64,000 nucleotides of DNA, from positions 12,168,705 to 12,232,704 of the forward strand of contig CM037846.1 in assembly GCA_021234535.1 (NCBI GenBank), written 5' to 3'. Made by a program: the position numbers and the translations under genes. Source of the DNA: Stichopus chloronotus. Taxonomy: Eukaryota; Echinodermata; Holothuroidea; Aspidochirotida; Stichopodidae. Shown in pieces: positions 15,698 to 28,658 of the stretch. The stretch's first letter is position 1. Every line of letters starts with the position of its first letter. The notes beneath the pieces are model-generated. The model searched no databases, was not told the DNA's origin, and saw only the letters and a program-made list of their open reading frames with translations.

Positions 15698-18624
15698 TAT
15701 TCAAATGACTGCTTCAGACAATTCAGACGATTGGTGCATACTATTCAGATGATTGTTCCACGCATGTCAAATGGGAACCTCACATTTTTAAATGACATAC
15801 CTCATGAATATCAAAAACATAAAATAACTTTACAAACTGACAACAATGTCACGTTTTTAATGACCACTTTAAGAAGCAATTGCTAGAACTGTTGCGATAC
15901 AAGAAGGAAATTCTTCAAAGAAAAGAGAGACAGACGAAAAAAAAAAAGAGTGAAGGAACAGGACGGAATGGACTAATGAACAGATGAACAAACGGATAAA
16001 CAAGCAACAATCGAAAAGCAAAGTGAACGCGATTGCTGTTTAAGACTGCATAAATTATCTGGATCTATGGGGACACGACTAATGAAGACGACATTTAGGG
16101 TATGGAAAGCTAACGTTCCCATCAATTAGCCTAACATACAATCATATCTAATACTAAGCAGGACTTGGGTGAATAGGCAGCGATTGCTGTTAGGCCAATA
16201 TCACAAGCTAAACGCAGCACTTTTTAAATCGTTCATTACCAACTTGGTTCCTGTAATGGTTACCAAAGCCCTGGTAAAACTTTATACGAGGCCGTAATGA
16301 AAGACACTTTCAAAACCAAAGAAAAAAAGAAAATCGAAGTAGTATCAAATTAGAGATTTTTTTTTATTGTTGGTGAACACAGTAATCTGTTCTCACGTTT
16401 TGTTTGGAAGTTATGGATTGTATTTCACCATTGGTACATTGCATTATGGGAAATATGTAATGTCATAGAAGTACATTGCATTATGGGAAATATTTGAAGT
16501 CATAGAAGATCAACTGAAAGTCACTTGTTAAATTTGCTGGTTATTTATTGACATGGCCATGGTTTAACACTTGTTATCTTTATTTTCTCACCATTCTCAG
16601 CTCAAATTTACAATGAATTTGATGTAAATTTTTACTGGTGTCACATTTTCACATCTATTGCGCATTTTACTTAAAAAACGAAAAGGTGTTTTGGCAATAA
16701 CTCCCGTTTATAGCGTGTGTTTTAACCACAATGTAACTGGAAATCTTTCTTTGACCTGAGTAGTCCTTCTTTAAACATCAATGTCCTGAGTTTACGGACA
16801 AGACAACGGTGCGTGGTGTGAAGTGCCTGCATTTAAGAGTATATCCTATTTCCTTTAAGAGCCCCTATGAATTGCCACCGGTTACCGTTCCGAGCTTCCC
16901 AGGCTTTCCATGCACGTACCTACCGAATACGTGAAAGAATGACATAGGAATGCAATAAGTTACGTGACAGTTACTGGCATCATTGCAGTTATAAACAATG
17001 AGAGAAAACCTACCAAAATGTCCACAAAAGACAAAAGAATGAAAATGACCAACGGTTTTGTCGATAGAACGGAAATACGTCAAGTTAATGCTCCGGTTAT
17101 AGAATGCCTGATAAACATACGTCATCCTGTTGATCTGACTACAGTGGCCCCTGGAGGTAATTTACGGTGTCGGTAAAATAAATCACACTGAATTTTTCGA
17201 TACTCCAGTCCACAAAATTTTGCAAAGCCACAAAAATAACGAGATTATCCTTAAAAGTACCCAGATGCATACCGATATTGGATTTTAAAAGCAAGAATTT
17301 AAAGTCAGTATAACATAGGGGAACTGTGAGTAATGCGCCATATTTTTCTTAAGCCAATACGAAATGGATATACCAGTAAAAAAAGGGGTGGGGTTATCAG
17401 ATATTGGTGCCCTTGAATAACTCTCTTCTAGTATACAAAAGTTTATTTGTATTATTAGATAAGATTATCACATTTTCATAAAACTCCCGCAACATTTACT
17501 GTCCTCCTATTATAAAGGATTTAATATTTAGGACATCGATGTGCTGGTGTTTCAAAACAGATACTCATCTCACCAGACAGTTATAATTCTCCCAAGGGCT
17601 TTCTTTTAGCCAGTCTCACATCTTGTCTACAACTCCACCCTCCTTGTGCAAACATAATCCTAATTCAAGTGACTCATATTCTGGTAAGCAAACGCGGACC
17701 ATGCATGTGTAGTCAAAACATTCCGTCCCTTGTGTCGGCTGGGTAATATAAGCTGTTCTGCATCTTTTGAACTTGCTGTCAGTCAAATAGGGGAACTAAT
17801 GCAGAATTTTGCTTACCCATACCCAAAGTGTAGCTTGGCCCGATGAGTGACTTAAGTCGGTCCCAGAAGTGGTACGTAGGAGTAATGCAGACGTTTATAG
17901 CAGACGTAAAGTGCAATGTTAAATTTACTGTACAGAATTCAGGATCGTTTACGCAGTCGTTGTAACAAGAGAATTAAGAGATAAGAGAGAGAGAAAAAAA
18001 AACAAACTTCAAATTCTTAAAACAATGTATACCTGACCTGGCTCTAAATTGTGACACAAGTTGAAAATAATGTCCCCTCTAGTTAAACATTTCATACTCT
18101 ACCATGCTACGGGATGCGGAGTTTACACTCAGAGGGGAAATTTTCCTGTCCGTTTCACCTTAAACATGCATGATTCCCCGGTGAAAATAATAACTGAACT
18201 AGTTTCTGACGTACACAGGGTACAGCGTCCAAAAAAGGGGGGTACCTTGAAAAATATGGTTTGAAGTCAGAGTGATCGGTGGATAGTTAAATGCAAAAAA
18301 AAAAAAAAATGTGTACAAAGCAATCTTGGGCATGACCTACAAAGCTGCCAAATATCATGTTTCCTGCGCTTACTGAAAAGATCAGTTACTCTTTCAGTGA
18401 GTGGTTTTCGCCATTGAAGGGTTATACTTTTAGTGAAAATCACAACGCTAAAGCAACCGGAAACACCACTTACGTATATGTAGGATTTCGTACTTAACAA
18501 GGCAAGTGCATGGGCGTAGTACCTAACCACCTATCCCCACCCCACCCCGCCGCCCGGTCGCCCCTTTATCGTTGTCCTAAGTTTATTACAAAGCATTGCA
18601 GGAGATTCATTTTTACATATCAAT
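15698..18624. other. Intron 1 sequence between MITE copies
   Basis: No gene recognised. Apart from the tandem duplication at 16437, only unique AT-rich sequence is seen. Confidence 0.55.
16437..16510. repeat. Local 38-bp tandem duplication
   Basis: GTACATTGCATTATGGGAAA followed by TAT..GTCATAGAAG occurs twice in direct succession, with a few changes. Confidence 0.9.
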
Positions 18625-18953
18625 GAGTGAACAAAAAAAAAAACATACTTTTAAAATCAATATTTGTGGACACAGAACGATAGATTACTCAAAATTTACT
18701 TCTTGACAAGGCCTTAGCCTTGTCAAGAAGTAAATTTCTCACAGATAGAAATTCACTTACATGTTGTTCAAAGAATAGTTTTAAAACCCTTAACTTTTCA
18801 CAATTTCCGCAATTCTTCTGCAGTGTTTTGAGGAAATGCGTAGCTATAACTGTTGATGTCTGTTGGTGTGAGTGAATAGCTTAACAACGAGACAATGATT
18901 AAAGGTTTTCTTTGTATATCATGTTGGTGTATTTTTCAACTCAATATTTCCCT
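18625..18953 (-). mobile_element. TTAA-type MITE, copy D (diverged)
   Basis: It is inverted relative to copy A and the most diverged. Shared landmarks include AAAATCAATATTTGTGGACA (as in copy C), AGATAGAAATTCA, AACAATGATTAAAG and ATGTTGGTGTAT. The right end is AATATTTCCCT followed by TTCA; the left end is replaced by an A run. It contains a 46-bp perfect palindrome (18692-18737) that other copies lack. Confidence 0.65.
18692..18737. repeat. Perfect 21-bp inverted repeat with 4-nt loop
   Basis: The arms 18692-18712 and 18717-18737 are exact reverse complements (left arm begins AAATTTACTTCTTGACAAGG) around the loop CTTA. It lies in MITE copy D at a point where copies A and C have only a partial quasi-palindrome (AAGGAAGGAC against GCCTTCTTTTC). 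Confidence 0.95.
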
Positions 18954-21900
18954 TTCAAGAGAAAATAAATTTACCTCACTTTGAGTTAGTATATACTGAT
19001 TCATGAATGGTTGTCTTTAATTGTGTGACATCATTTTTGTTGATAAATTGCGTAATTGTACAGCGAAACTTTTACTTACGCGGTACTGATTTTCAGCAAA
19101 ATCATGAAAAATTCCACGATTTTATGATTTTGTTTTTCAAAATTAAGTAGTGACGACTGCTTATTGAAGTACAAATTAAAGTAAATTAAATTCTTATATA
19201 AGCTAATATAGGTTACGATTTATTTCTTTCCAAGTTTTAAGTATCTTTTTCAGCACAGGGAGTTAATGAAGTAGAAGTGAAAGTGAAAGTGAGTTCCTTC
19301 GATGACGATATTGGTTATTTTTAGCGTCAAACAGAGCCTCGAGCTGGCTTTTGAACAGTTTCATACCAGTAAAACTGACAGAAACCGAAAGTTACCCTCT
19401 GATTTCTCTTCAAGAATCCCGTCGAGTCTCCGTCATATAAACTTACACACATTGTCGCCAACGGCAATAATAACACCAGCATGTTATGTATGTTTCAGTT
19501 ACACAAGTTATTATTACTCCTGCCACTCCACCACAGAACTTAGCAAAGCATTTTTTTCCTTTTCATATGAAATATTGAAAGGAGTGGTAAAAGAATAACA
19601 TAACTCTTTGGTTTATTGATTTTCTTTGGGTATGTACGGTAGGCGTTAAATCAGCGTTTGTTTATCGTCAGCTTTTTGGTTTATCGTGCCTTGCATTCCT
19701 ACGTCAAACGTAAGGACCTTTTGGCATGTCCAGGTGCAAACTTGCCTCGTGTTAGAAAAAAAGAAAAAACAAAAATCAGCGTCACGTTATTTATTTAGTT
19801 TTGCGTTTTGCTGGCTGCCAGCGAGAGATGGATCTCATACACGATAACGTTTACAGTCATGTTAAAGGGATATTCCGTAACATGTCGTGACATACCACCA
19901 ATTTTCCAATCAGTTTATTCCTATTACTCGCACCCATGTGTCTCTTTCGGCGTTCCAGGGGAAGTGAGGAAAGGTACTGTATCGATACGTATAATTTACG
20001 ACTGATTAACGTTGATAACGTGGTGACGTCAATTTAACGTGGTGTAGGCTCGCTGCCGGTTAGACCTACACTTTTAAGTTAATCACAATTGGTCATAGAA
20101 CACAAAATTTTGATTGACTATACGGTATGTACATGAAGAGCGTAATATGGCATTTCTAAATGGTCAGCGGTGACAAATATGATAGGATCTAGAAGAGATC
20201 AAACCTAAACGATGATACAAGGTGATTGTTCTTTAGTCATTCAAAAACTTTCTAGCATTATATCCTCCTTTAATACATCTTAACAACTGAAACCGACCAG
20301 CGACCTGGCAGTCAGTTTTCAACTCATATTACACCGCCGGTATGAGTTTCCCATAGCTATCAGTTTCGCGAATACTAATTAGAGTCACACGCATGCATAC
20401 GAGACGCCCTCAGTCGCTTGTCTAATATTTTAATTATCTAACCTGGATATGTTTCTTTGTAACTGGACTTGGACGTTTTGGGGTTAGGAGAGATCATCAC
20501 TGTAAAGGTTTTGGTTACAGAGTGACAGCTAGCCCTCTGCCAAGTTGCAAAGTTTTATCGTAGGAGAAATTCATTTCACTGGCCTGATAAATGGACTAGG
20601 GTTTCGGAAAAGACGATGGCTTAGTAACGAAATGAACAAACACAATACTTGCTTGGTAACCTCTAAAAGATGTGATATCTTTAACTTGATAATACATTGA
20701 TTTTCAACCGATCAAAACAAAAGTAACATTTGTAAAAGTTAGTCAATACTTCTGAAAATTCAGTTTTCAGATTTGTTTTTTTTTCTCAATTTCATTTTGA
20801 ATATACTACAAAAAGATGAAGGAATGTAAATGAATAACGTAATTAGTGGACGTAGTGGTCACATTGGTATCGTATGCTATAGATTTGTTTAAACACTACT
20901 TTGATGGTGTAAAGGCTGATCAACAGAAATTTCTGTTGACTCGTCCTTCTTTTGTTATTATATCGAAACGTAAAAGCATTAAACGTAATGCATTGAAACG
21001 CAATGCATTGAGCAGTAAAGAAGTGAAGACAAACGTATATGATGAAATACAGTTGTAAGTGAAAACTGAGTTTATTTTAAACACGCAAACCAAAGATAGT
21101 ACGTGACCTTCAAGGTGAAAACTGTGTTTTATTTTCCTAGTGATCACATACACGATAGCGGCCTGTTTCAAGAATGCCTATGTGTCCATTAAAATTTCTG
21201 AGACTAAACTTACTTATTAAACGACATTGTGGAAAGTCAGTGGATTTGTAACTGACTTTTAATTTCTGTACAGTGTTAGGGTAATGCCCAATTTTTAATC
21301 GTGAGTAGGTTACTATCTTGGACCTCCACTGACGATGCAACTAATCTACGAAGGTTCGTACGCTCTGCTGTACACCTTGGAAAGTCAGTACGATTAGCGA
21401 ATCTTCTACCTAACCTTTCTACATAAATACGTACACAGTGGAACGAACTGTAACTTTGCTCTCTTCTGTACTTAGAATCATGTTGTTGAGTAGGTGCTCT
21501 CGAGAAAATTCTTATGTGGAAAGTTCTAGCGGCTGACTTTTGTATATATACCCTCGTCAATTGAGAGTATTTGAAGAATACTTCCACCGATCTAAATTGT
21601 GCCTCTGTAATTTCGCCTACACGATAGAGTTAGCAGGGACAGTCATATTCATCGCCGAAGTCATCCTACAGCCTACACTTGTGTGCATTCGTATTGTTAT
21701 CATTCCCATATTCTGGGACACTGTTTGTCGATCACCTCCGTCGCCGAGACTCAAGTTACGGTTAGCCGACGGTAATCGTCAGTCGCACTCTACGCCGCTG
21801 CAGGGACTTTTGCTATCATGAAACACGTTTGTTTTATAGTTTATTTCTAATTATCTGATGTAATAAATAATGTTTTTCTTTTACAATTCTGTTTTTAATT

Positions 21901-24900
21901 TCGTTCGTGCGTTTACCTAGGACCAATATTTGCCTACTTTTCTGGGCCTTGACGTAAAACAAAGTTTGTTTGAAGAGCTCAGTTTGAGTTTTGATAGCAA
22001 ATATCAGATACGAAACTCTTCAATAATTTGCCTTCAGGGACGAGCGCTATGACCTCCGTTTTATGTCCTATCTGTTATTAGTTCCTCTTGTTGGCTTTGA
22101 AATTTATTCGTGTCGTCAAAATTTACCGGAAAGGCTCTGTTGAAATTCAAGTTCGTTTTGGAAAGTTCATCTGTAGCAAAGGGTATCTTTATAAAGGCAT
22201 AGTCTAGTTTCCGAAAGATTACATCTTGTGAAAACTACTGGAGAAATTTGACTTCACTGATTTATCAAAAAGTAAATAAAAAACCCCTTTTTGTTACGTT
22301 CATAGAGGTCACGGTATAAATGTATGTAGTAACAAATTGAAGTCTGATTAAAAGATTTTTGAGCAAGACTACAAGATACTTCGCCGTTGAGCGTCATAGT
22401 CCCTACGACTGGCCTCAGTTTTTTTGTAGCATCATAACATCATTCAGGTATATACCGAGGAAGGTCGAGTCAGAAAATTGAGTCTGTCAGCGGAGGAACC
22501 TAACGAGGTTGCACGGCTAACAAACCTGCACATGCAAATAACACATCAGGATCAAAACTGATGGTACTAGAGATAAAACCTACTTGATGGTAATTGTGAA
22601 AGATATCCTTCGATTCACGCGAAGAGAGAATCCCTCGTTGTGAGAAATATCCTTTTTATATTTCAAGGCTGTTTTAGGGCAGTCTTCTTCTAAAATAGCT
22701 ACTCGTATGCCTCCAGATTCATCTAAAGTAGATAAAGTGCCGCAAGTGTCGACAACTATACGAGATATGTTGCTTTGTAGTTTCATAGAAGTGCAATGAT
22801 GTACGCTCCGGTTATGTTTTGGGATCTCAAGTTATTAAAAATGAATGCATGCATAGTACTTCCCGTCCCCGTTACACATTCGCAATGACAATAAGAAAAG
22901 ACAATTCTGCTGTAATAAAGATAATTGTATAATAAGAACAATAATAATAATACAATTATAATTTTTTTAAACAAAAGATATTCTCCTCCTGGTCTACTAC
23001 ATTTCATGGCGACCGTCCGGGATTAAACAAAAGTCTATCAGAAGCTTTTACTGATTTGTTCTTGTATCAGATAAGAATGTTCAATTAAAGTAAACTTTCC
23101 AATATATTTAAAGATGCAAGCAAATTGATCGTTGCTCTGGACACCCCTTTACCCCTACCTTAATTGTTTTATCGCTTAGAAAGAAAAAGAAACGTAATCA
23201 AAAAGAAAAGAACTGAAAATAAATTACTCAGCAAAACGGAAACGATCACTTTTTCATACCATTTTTGTCGGACGGGACGGAATCGATGGAGCTCTTTAAT
23301 TGGTCGAGTATTTTTTTTATGCAGTTCTTGGAGGTTGAAGGATTATCTACTGACAAATTGAAGTTGACTACCACATGGCTATAAAACTACTCTACAGGAG
23401 AGTTAAAAAACAAATAAAAAACGTAGGCAAAACGGTAAGGATTTCATATTTGCTCTAGTGAAAAAAAATTGGTTAATCAATGTGAAAAGTGAAAGCATTG
23501 TGGTGTGGCAATCCGTGGATGGAGTGGGGGATGACCGACTTAGTGAAGGCGTCTGACCTAGCTCGGAAATGATGTATATACGCAATGCATCTCACGTGAC
23601 CAATACTGTTGCCAATAACTTATGACCTGTTCGGCCTGTGCATCAACGACTGAACTTTGATCAGTTGGTCGGTGACACCAGAATACATTTTTAAGTTGAC
23701 CGTCGCACAACAACAACAACAAATTAAAAAAGAAAGATAAAAGACTACGAGAGATTGTTCTAAATTTGCCAGCTTAATGTTCTATCATTATTGTCGTTAT
23801 TTTAGAGGGCTGCAAACATGCTTTTCATATAGTGAAACGAGTACGGTAGTTTCAACCAATTTTACCGACATCGTCAATATAAGTACAGCAGCCTCACAAC
23901 GACAACATGACCTGGAAACTACGAGGAAGAAACAAAATGAAACCCTCGGGTTAACTCTGAAAGTGAGGCAATGTTACAGTTGTTACACTTAAGATCAACA
24001 TGCAGTCTACGAAGGGGGTAAATGAACGCCTTGGGAGTCACGTGATCACAAATGTTATTAAAAGTACTTTTTGTCTGAGTTCAACTGTGGGAAGAAGCCA
24101 TGATTTGATTTCGACTAGCAAAAAGATATTCAAGAATAACTTTTCGTTGTTTCACATTCACAGTGCATGCACAAGAACAAAACCTGACCTTATAATTATA
24201 TTTAATTACATACAAATTGTTTGTGATGTATCTTTAGACGAATTTGATTGAACAAGATGTAATGGAGGAAGGGAACGAAAGGAAAGTGGGAACACGTGGG
24301 GGAAATCGATGCCTCCGATTGGTCGAATGTATGCAAGTTTGACTCGTGGAAGTTCCTCGAGTCAGTATTGCCTATTACACCGGTAATGTAATATTCTGTG
24401 TAATACCGGTATGGGCTACTTCAAATCTATCTTTGTCATCATCTCTCTTAATCAAATGAACTGAGAGGAATTTATCAGAAATTGTCGGCCTAATACTTCC
24501 TTGATTCAAATAGTTCGTCTGTTCTGCGCCACAGAAACTGAAGGAAGACACGACTACCACACTACATACTACCAAGTAGACGCTACATACTTTATGCTAT
24601 AATATTGCTACAGAGGCTATAGATACTCTAAGGATGTATATGTTATTCATGCTACATACACATATAATCCATATGCTAGTAGGTTACGATACACTATAAG
24701 ATACATATATGAAATATTACATGAAATCCTCTCGCGCAAATATCGTGTCTGCCCTAATACGTTCACCACATGGAACTGTGTTCTATAATAAATAAGAAAT
24801 AATAATTTTCTTTGCAATATATATATATTATATATGGATATTCATTTTTAAGAATTCTCAACTGAGTAGAAACTATGAAGTCAGCTTCTACTCATGAAAT

Positions 24901-24986
24901 ATGTATTTCTTCTTGGTCTGGGCTGGAGAACGAAAAGACAGACATGAATGTCTAGTGTCTTTCTCACGACTTCGTACCCTCTCACA
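18954..24986. other. Intron 1 sequence, nothing recognised
   Basis: Short frames only. A small duplication AATGCATTGAAACGC lies near 20987-21010, and GTGAAAACTG.GTTTATTTT recurs at about 21058 and 21115. Confidence 0.55.
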
Positions 24987-24990
24987 TTAA

Positions 24991-25332
24991 AAGGAAATAG
25001 GGCGTTTAGAATATACCAACATGGCGTACAAATACCTTTAATCGTTGTTATAAAACCATTCAGTAGCATCAATGAACAATCTGCAAAAGCTTCATCTTCT
25101 CAAAACATTATGAATTTGATAAGTAACGGAAGATGCATCATTTGAATTTTAAGAAGTTTGGGTGAACAACTTATTGTTGAGCAAAATAACTGAATTTCTA
25201 TCTGTGAGTAAGCTTATTTCTTGAAGAGAAGGCTATCCTTCCTTATTTTGAATAATCTATCATTCTATGTCCGCAAACATTGGTTTTAAAAATATGGTTG
25301 TTTTCTGTAGAGCAGACGCCTTGTATTTCCCT
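24991..25332 (+). mobile_element. TTAA-type MITE, copy B
   Basis: It has the same orientation and interior as copy A, with shared strings such as CGTTTAGAATA near the left end, GGGTGAACAA in the middle and GAATAATCTATCATTCTA towards the right. The left flank is TTAA (24987-24990); the right flank has decayed to GTAA. The left end has lost one G, and the right end reads GCCTTGTATTTCCCT. Confidence 0.8.
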
Positions 25333-25336
25333 GTAA

Positions 25337-26571
25337 GATCAACTGGGCCAAAGCGAACTGTCACCACAGTGTCAACTGATGTGGTGGATCACTTCTGGCT
25401 ATAATTCTGGCTAAAGTGAAAATACTTTCTGATAGTGATTAAACAAATTCTGGGTATCGGGTACCTCTCTTCTCAAGGCGTTACCAAATAGTCCTGGTTA
25501 TCTTTCTGTCAGTCGATCTAGTTGACGACCAATAGAAGAGGTCTTTTTTTCGTCGACAGTCATACAGAACGAGGTCTAAATTTGACCTTTGAGCACAGTG
25601 GCCCGTACTGGAAAAATTCACAAGTAAGGCTTAAGTGCCTCATTACGATTGCGACGAACAGTTTTTGAATACTAATTTGGATTCCATATCTCCAGTTTGT
25701 CTTCTATTATTTTGTCTAGTTGTTGTTTTTCAGGAAATAATGTTGATACTTGATTGTTGACTGGTTAATGGTTAATAAGGAAAGAAAGGGAACAAAGGGA
25801 TAAAAAAAAACAACTTGTTTACGATAAGTTCCCCGTTTCTTTTTCTTACTTTAATCACTTCATTACGCCAGAGAGATGTTTGCAGACTTCCGCCGGAAAA
25901 TGAAGTTGCTATTTTCAAAAAATAAATTAGTTCTAGCCGCCAGTGAAACAGAGGGGTATCATCTCCACATGGTAGATTACTAAAATTATCTTAAAAAATG
26001 CTCATTTTCGATTTGTTTGTTCGCCATTTTTTATCATTCAGCTAATCGATCAAGTTTATGCATAACCTTTACCAATGCATGGCGCGTCCGGTTTTGCGAG
26101 GGGTGGATTGACAGGTCGCTCTGTCAATTTGCAAACGACCTTTAATTCGGCTTACGTCATTGTGGAACAGTTTTGCTTCGTCTTGTCCAAGCTTTTTTCT
26201 CCCTTGTTATTGTAACAAACTACAGGTTTACGCAAAGGAAACGATTTTACCGTGTTCAGTTTTATGACCAATCGCTTAGGCTGTCAGTTTGTATTCGAGT
26301 TGAGTTATATAATGCGTTAGCAGATTATTACCGGGTCCCTAGAGGATATTACTCTTCAAGTCCAGAAAAGGCAAGAGAAGGTTAGGAAAGACAACAAAGT
26401 GGAGGTGGTCCATTAATGACAACTACTGAAACGACTTACTGGTGTTCGAATTTTACTGCCCCTGCTTTATTTGTATCCTTCCCACTCTTATTCTTCTTGG
26501 GTAATTCTGAATTTTTTTTACTTGTCTAGCTGTTTACACACACACGCACGTGTACGTATATATATGTATAT
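25337..26571. other. Intron 1 sequence, nothing recognised
   Basis: No coding signal. It ends in a CA/TA-rich stretch (26535-26571) that borders the retrozyme. Confidence 0.55.
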
Positions 26572-26909
26572 AACAAGGACGAAACAGGACTGTCTGCAGA
26601 TTGAGTTTATTTACGCCCCTTAACATGGTAGTGCTACGGTATGACCATGTTGAGTTGAGCACTCTGCATTTCAAGATGGTGCATTGCTTGTGTAGTCCCA
26701 GCTATTTTAGCTGAGACGTAATACTATCGCATTATGCATAGCACACTCTTTTGAGTTTGTGCACTCTGGTATTCACAAGCAATGTACCGTGAAAGGCAGG
26801 ATTGATGCAAGTTACGCTTGTATCAATCCTGTCATTCAGTCTTGAAATTTACTCTGAGCTGCACTGATGAGTCCCACAACAAGGACGAAACAGTACTGTC
26901 TGCAGATTG

Positions 26910-26916
<7 letters not shown>
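26572..26916 (+). mobile_element. Retrozyme-like element: one 306-nt monomer with a partial upstream ribozyme
   Basis: A partial hammerhead (26572-26612: stem II 3' strand, GAAA, stem III, cleavage site after C26594, stem I 3' strand) is repeated almost identically at 26878-26916. This sets a monomer of 306 nt from cleavage site to cleavage site (26595-26900). The monomer is non-coding and strongly self-complementary: 8-bp arms 26622-26629/26644-26651; 15-bp arms 26678-26692/26774-26788 with one G-U; CAGCT/AGCTG at 26699-26703/26709-26713; and 14-bp arms 26798-26811/26817-26830 with one G-U and a 5-nt loop. Retrozymes are small non-autonomous retroelements whose transcripts self-cleave and circularise. 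The unit is bordered on the left by gtatatata (to 26571) and on the right by a TA microsatellite from 26914, so it appears to have entered or seeded TA repeats. Tandem arrangement plus structured RNA makes chance similarity unlikely. Confidence 0.8.
26851..26912 (+). ncRNA. Type I hammerhead self-cleaving ribozyme
   Basis: All conserved core elements are present in order. CTGATGA is at 26864-26870. Stem II is GTCC/GGAC (26871-26874 with 26883-26886) closed by the 8-nt loop CACAACAA. GAAA is at 26887-26890. The very short stem III is ACAG/CTGT (26890-26893 with 26896-26899) with a 2-nt loop. The cleavage nucleotide is C26900, so predicted cleavage is between 26900 and 26901. Stem I closes as CTGCA/TGCAG (26859-26863 with 26901-26905), then an internal loop (TGAG against ATT), then ACTC/GAGT (26851-26854 with 26909-26912). 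The open type I arrangement with a minute stem III is the form known from animal retrozymes and Penelope-like elements, where dimeric RNA often helps cleavage. No core base is altered, so it is predicted active. Confidence 0.9.
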
Positions 26917-26986
<70 letters not shown>

Positions 26987-27042
26987 GTGTGTGTGTGTGT
27001 ACGCGTGTACGCGTGGGTGTGTTTGTGTGTTTGTGTGTGCGT
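26914..27042. repeat. (TA)35 then (TG)n microsatellite at the retrozyme 3' edge
   Basis: TA repeats run to 26984, then TG repeats and imperfect GTGTGTTTGTG to 27042. The array begins within the last bases of the retrozyme. Confidence 0.95.
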
Positions 27043-28457
27043 TTCTGTATTTCTTGGGACTAGTGGGAAGTTGTTGCAACGAATGTAATACGTGCTGAGC
27101 GAAACGGTTGTCATAGGCAGATGAAATAAACTGGTTGAGTTTGGTGCATACAAATAAAATATATTCATCTTTCCCCGGTGGGGAAAGATATATTCAAACA
27201 CCCAAAGGAAATATTACAAATAACACGCTGCAAACTACACGTCTAGCTTTGATTTTCCACCTGCCTATGTTTTCATACCTTACTACATGCATGTATATTC
27301 TCCTTGGTTATATGTCGTGGCATAATGGGCGGTTTTGCCATACTTTCGAGCAATCTTCTTGTTGTTTCATTAAAATAAAAAAATACTGCTTTGGGGATTG
27401 AGGGTAACATTCTTGATTTTAATCATAAAATATAGATTTAAAGCAGAAACAAGAAAAAGAGACAATTAACACAAACATGTGCGTAATTATGAGACCACAC
27501 TGAAAAAAGAAGAAAAGACAGTAATGTTTGTTCGGTTGCAATTATACACTCGTCGACCCAGTTGGATGACGACACTTAAACTTAGATGATTTGGTTCCGG
27601 TCTTTACTACTTGAACAGAAACACTTATGAGGAGGCAAGGAAGGTTGATCACATGATACGAAGACCTCACCGTCGATGTCGTAACGTCGTGCCATTCATC
27701 AAGAACAGGAATGCTTGTAAATGTAAACCCATTTATTTAAGTCGTCGACTGAGTTCAGTGATTCGACATCCGAGTAGAAATTGCAGGCAGAGACACATGC
27801 AAGGTAATAACAACGTTTCACTCCCGTGTGTTGTAGATCTTCAAAAGATTCCACAGAGATTGCAACGAAAAGTTAACGGTTCGATGGCCTTCACTGCACT
27901 TTTAGGATGAATTTCTTAACCCTTCGAACACCACACAAACTCACATACGCAAAACGACAAAAAAAAAAATAAGAAAAGAACAAGGGGGGTTATTGTAAAA
28001 AAAGTTTTAAGCAAAGCGTTGATTGTCACTTTGGTAATGATATCACACATCATAGTTTGACGCTGTATAAGCAATGTGCGGAAGTCAGACAGGAGAAGAA
28101 AAGGGTAATGTCACAGGCAAGTCTCCAGTTGGGAAATTAACTGCCGTTAAATTTGTTTGAACCCATCTAAAAAGTAAAACATAAAACTACTTAAGGAACG
28201 TCAGACAGGAACGAAATATGATCATCCGCATATTGGTTTATCGTAGACGATTACATGTAATATAAACAAGACTCACGTTATATCAGGATTTGTAAATCTA
28301 TTAATCATTAACTAATAGACTGAATGTAACGAACGCAGACCTCCAATTATTCCCGCAAACGAATAATAGACAATATGAATACCGGTAGACCAAAGAAAAC
28401 TATGGTGGATATGATTATGCCCCCGGAAAGCATGGCGTCAGTATTTGTGTATGTACA
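27043..28457. other. Intron 1 sequence, nothing recognised
   Basis: The frame at 27611-27910 (plus) is basic and Cys-containing but has no recognisable domain or splice context. Confidence 0.5.
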
Positions 28458-28571
<114 letters not shown>

Positions 28572-28658
28572 AGAATCCGCGTGTACTCCCATATACAAAA
28601 CAAACAGAAAAAAGAGAGACATCGAGAGTGTCGTTGTTGACAAGGAGAGTACGGTAAT

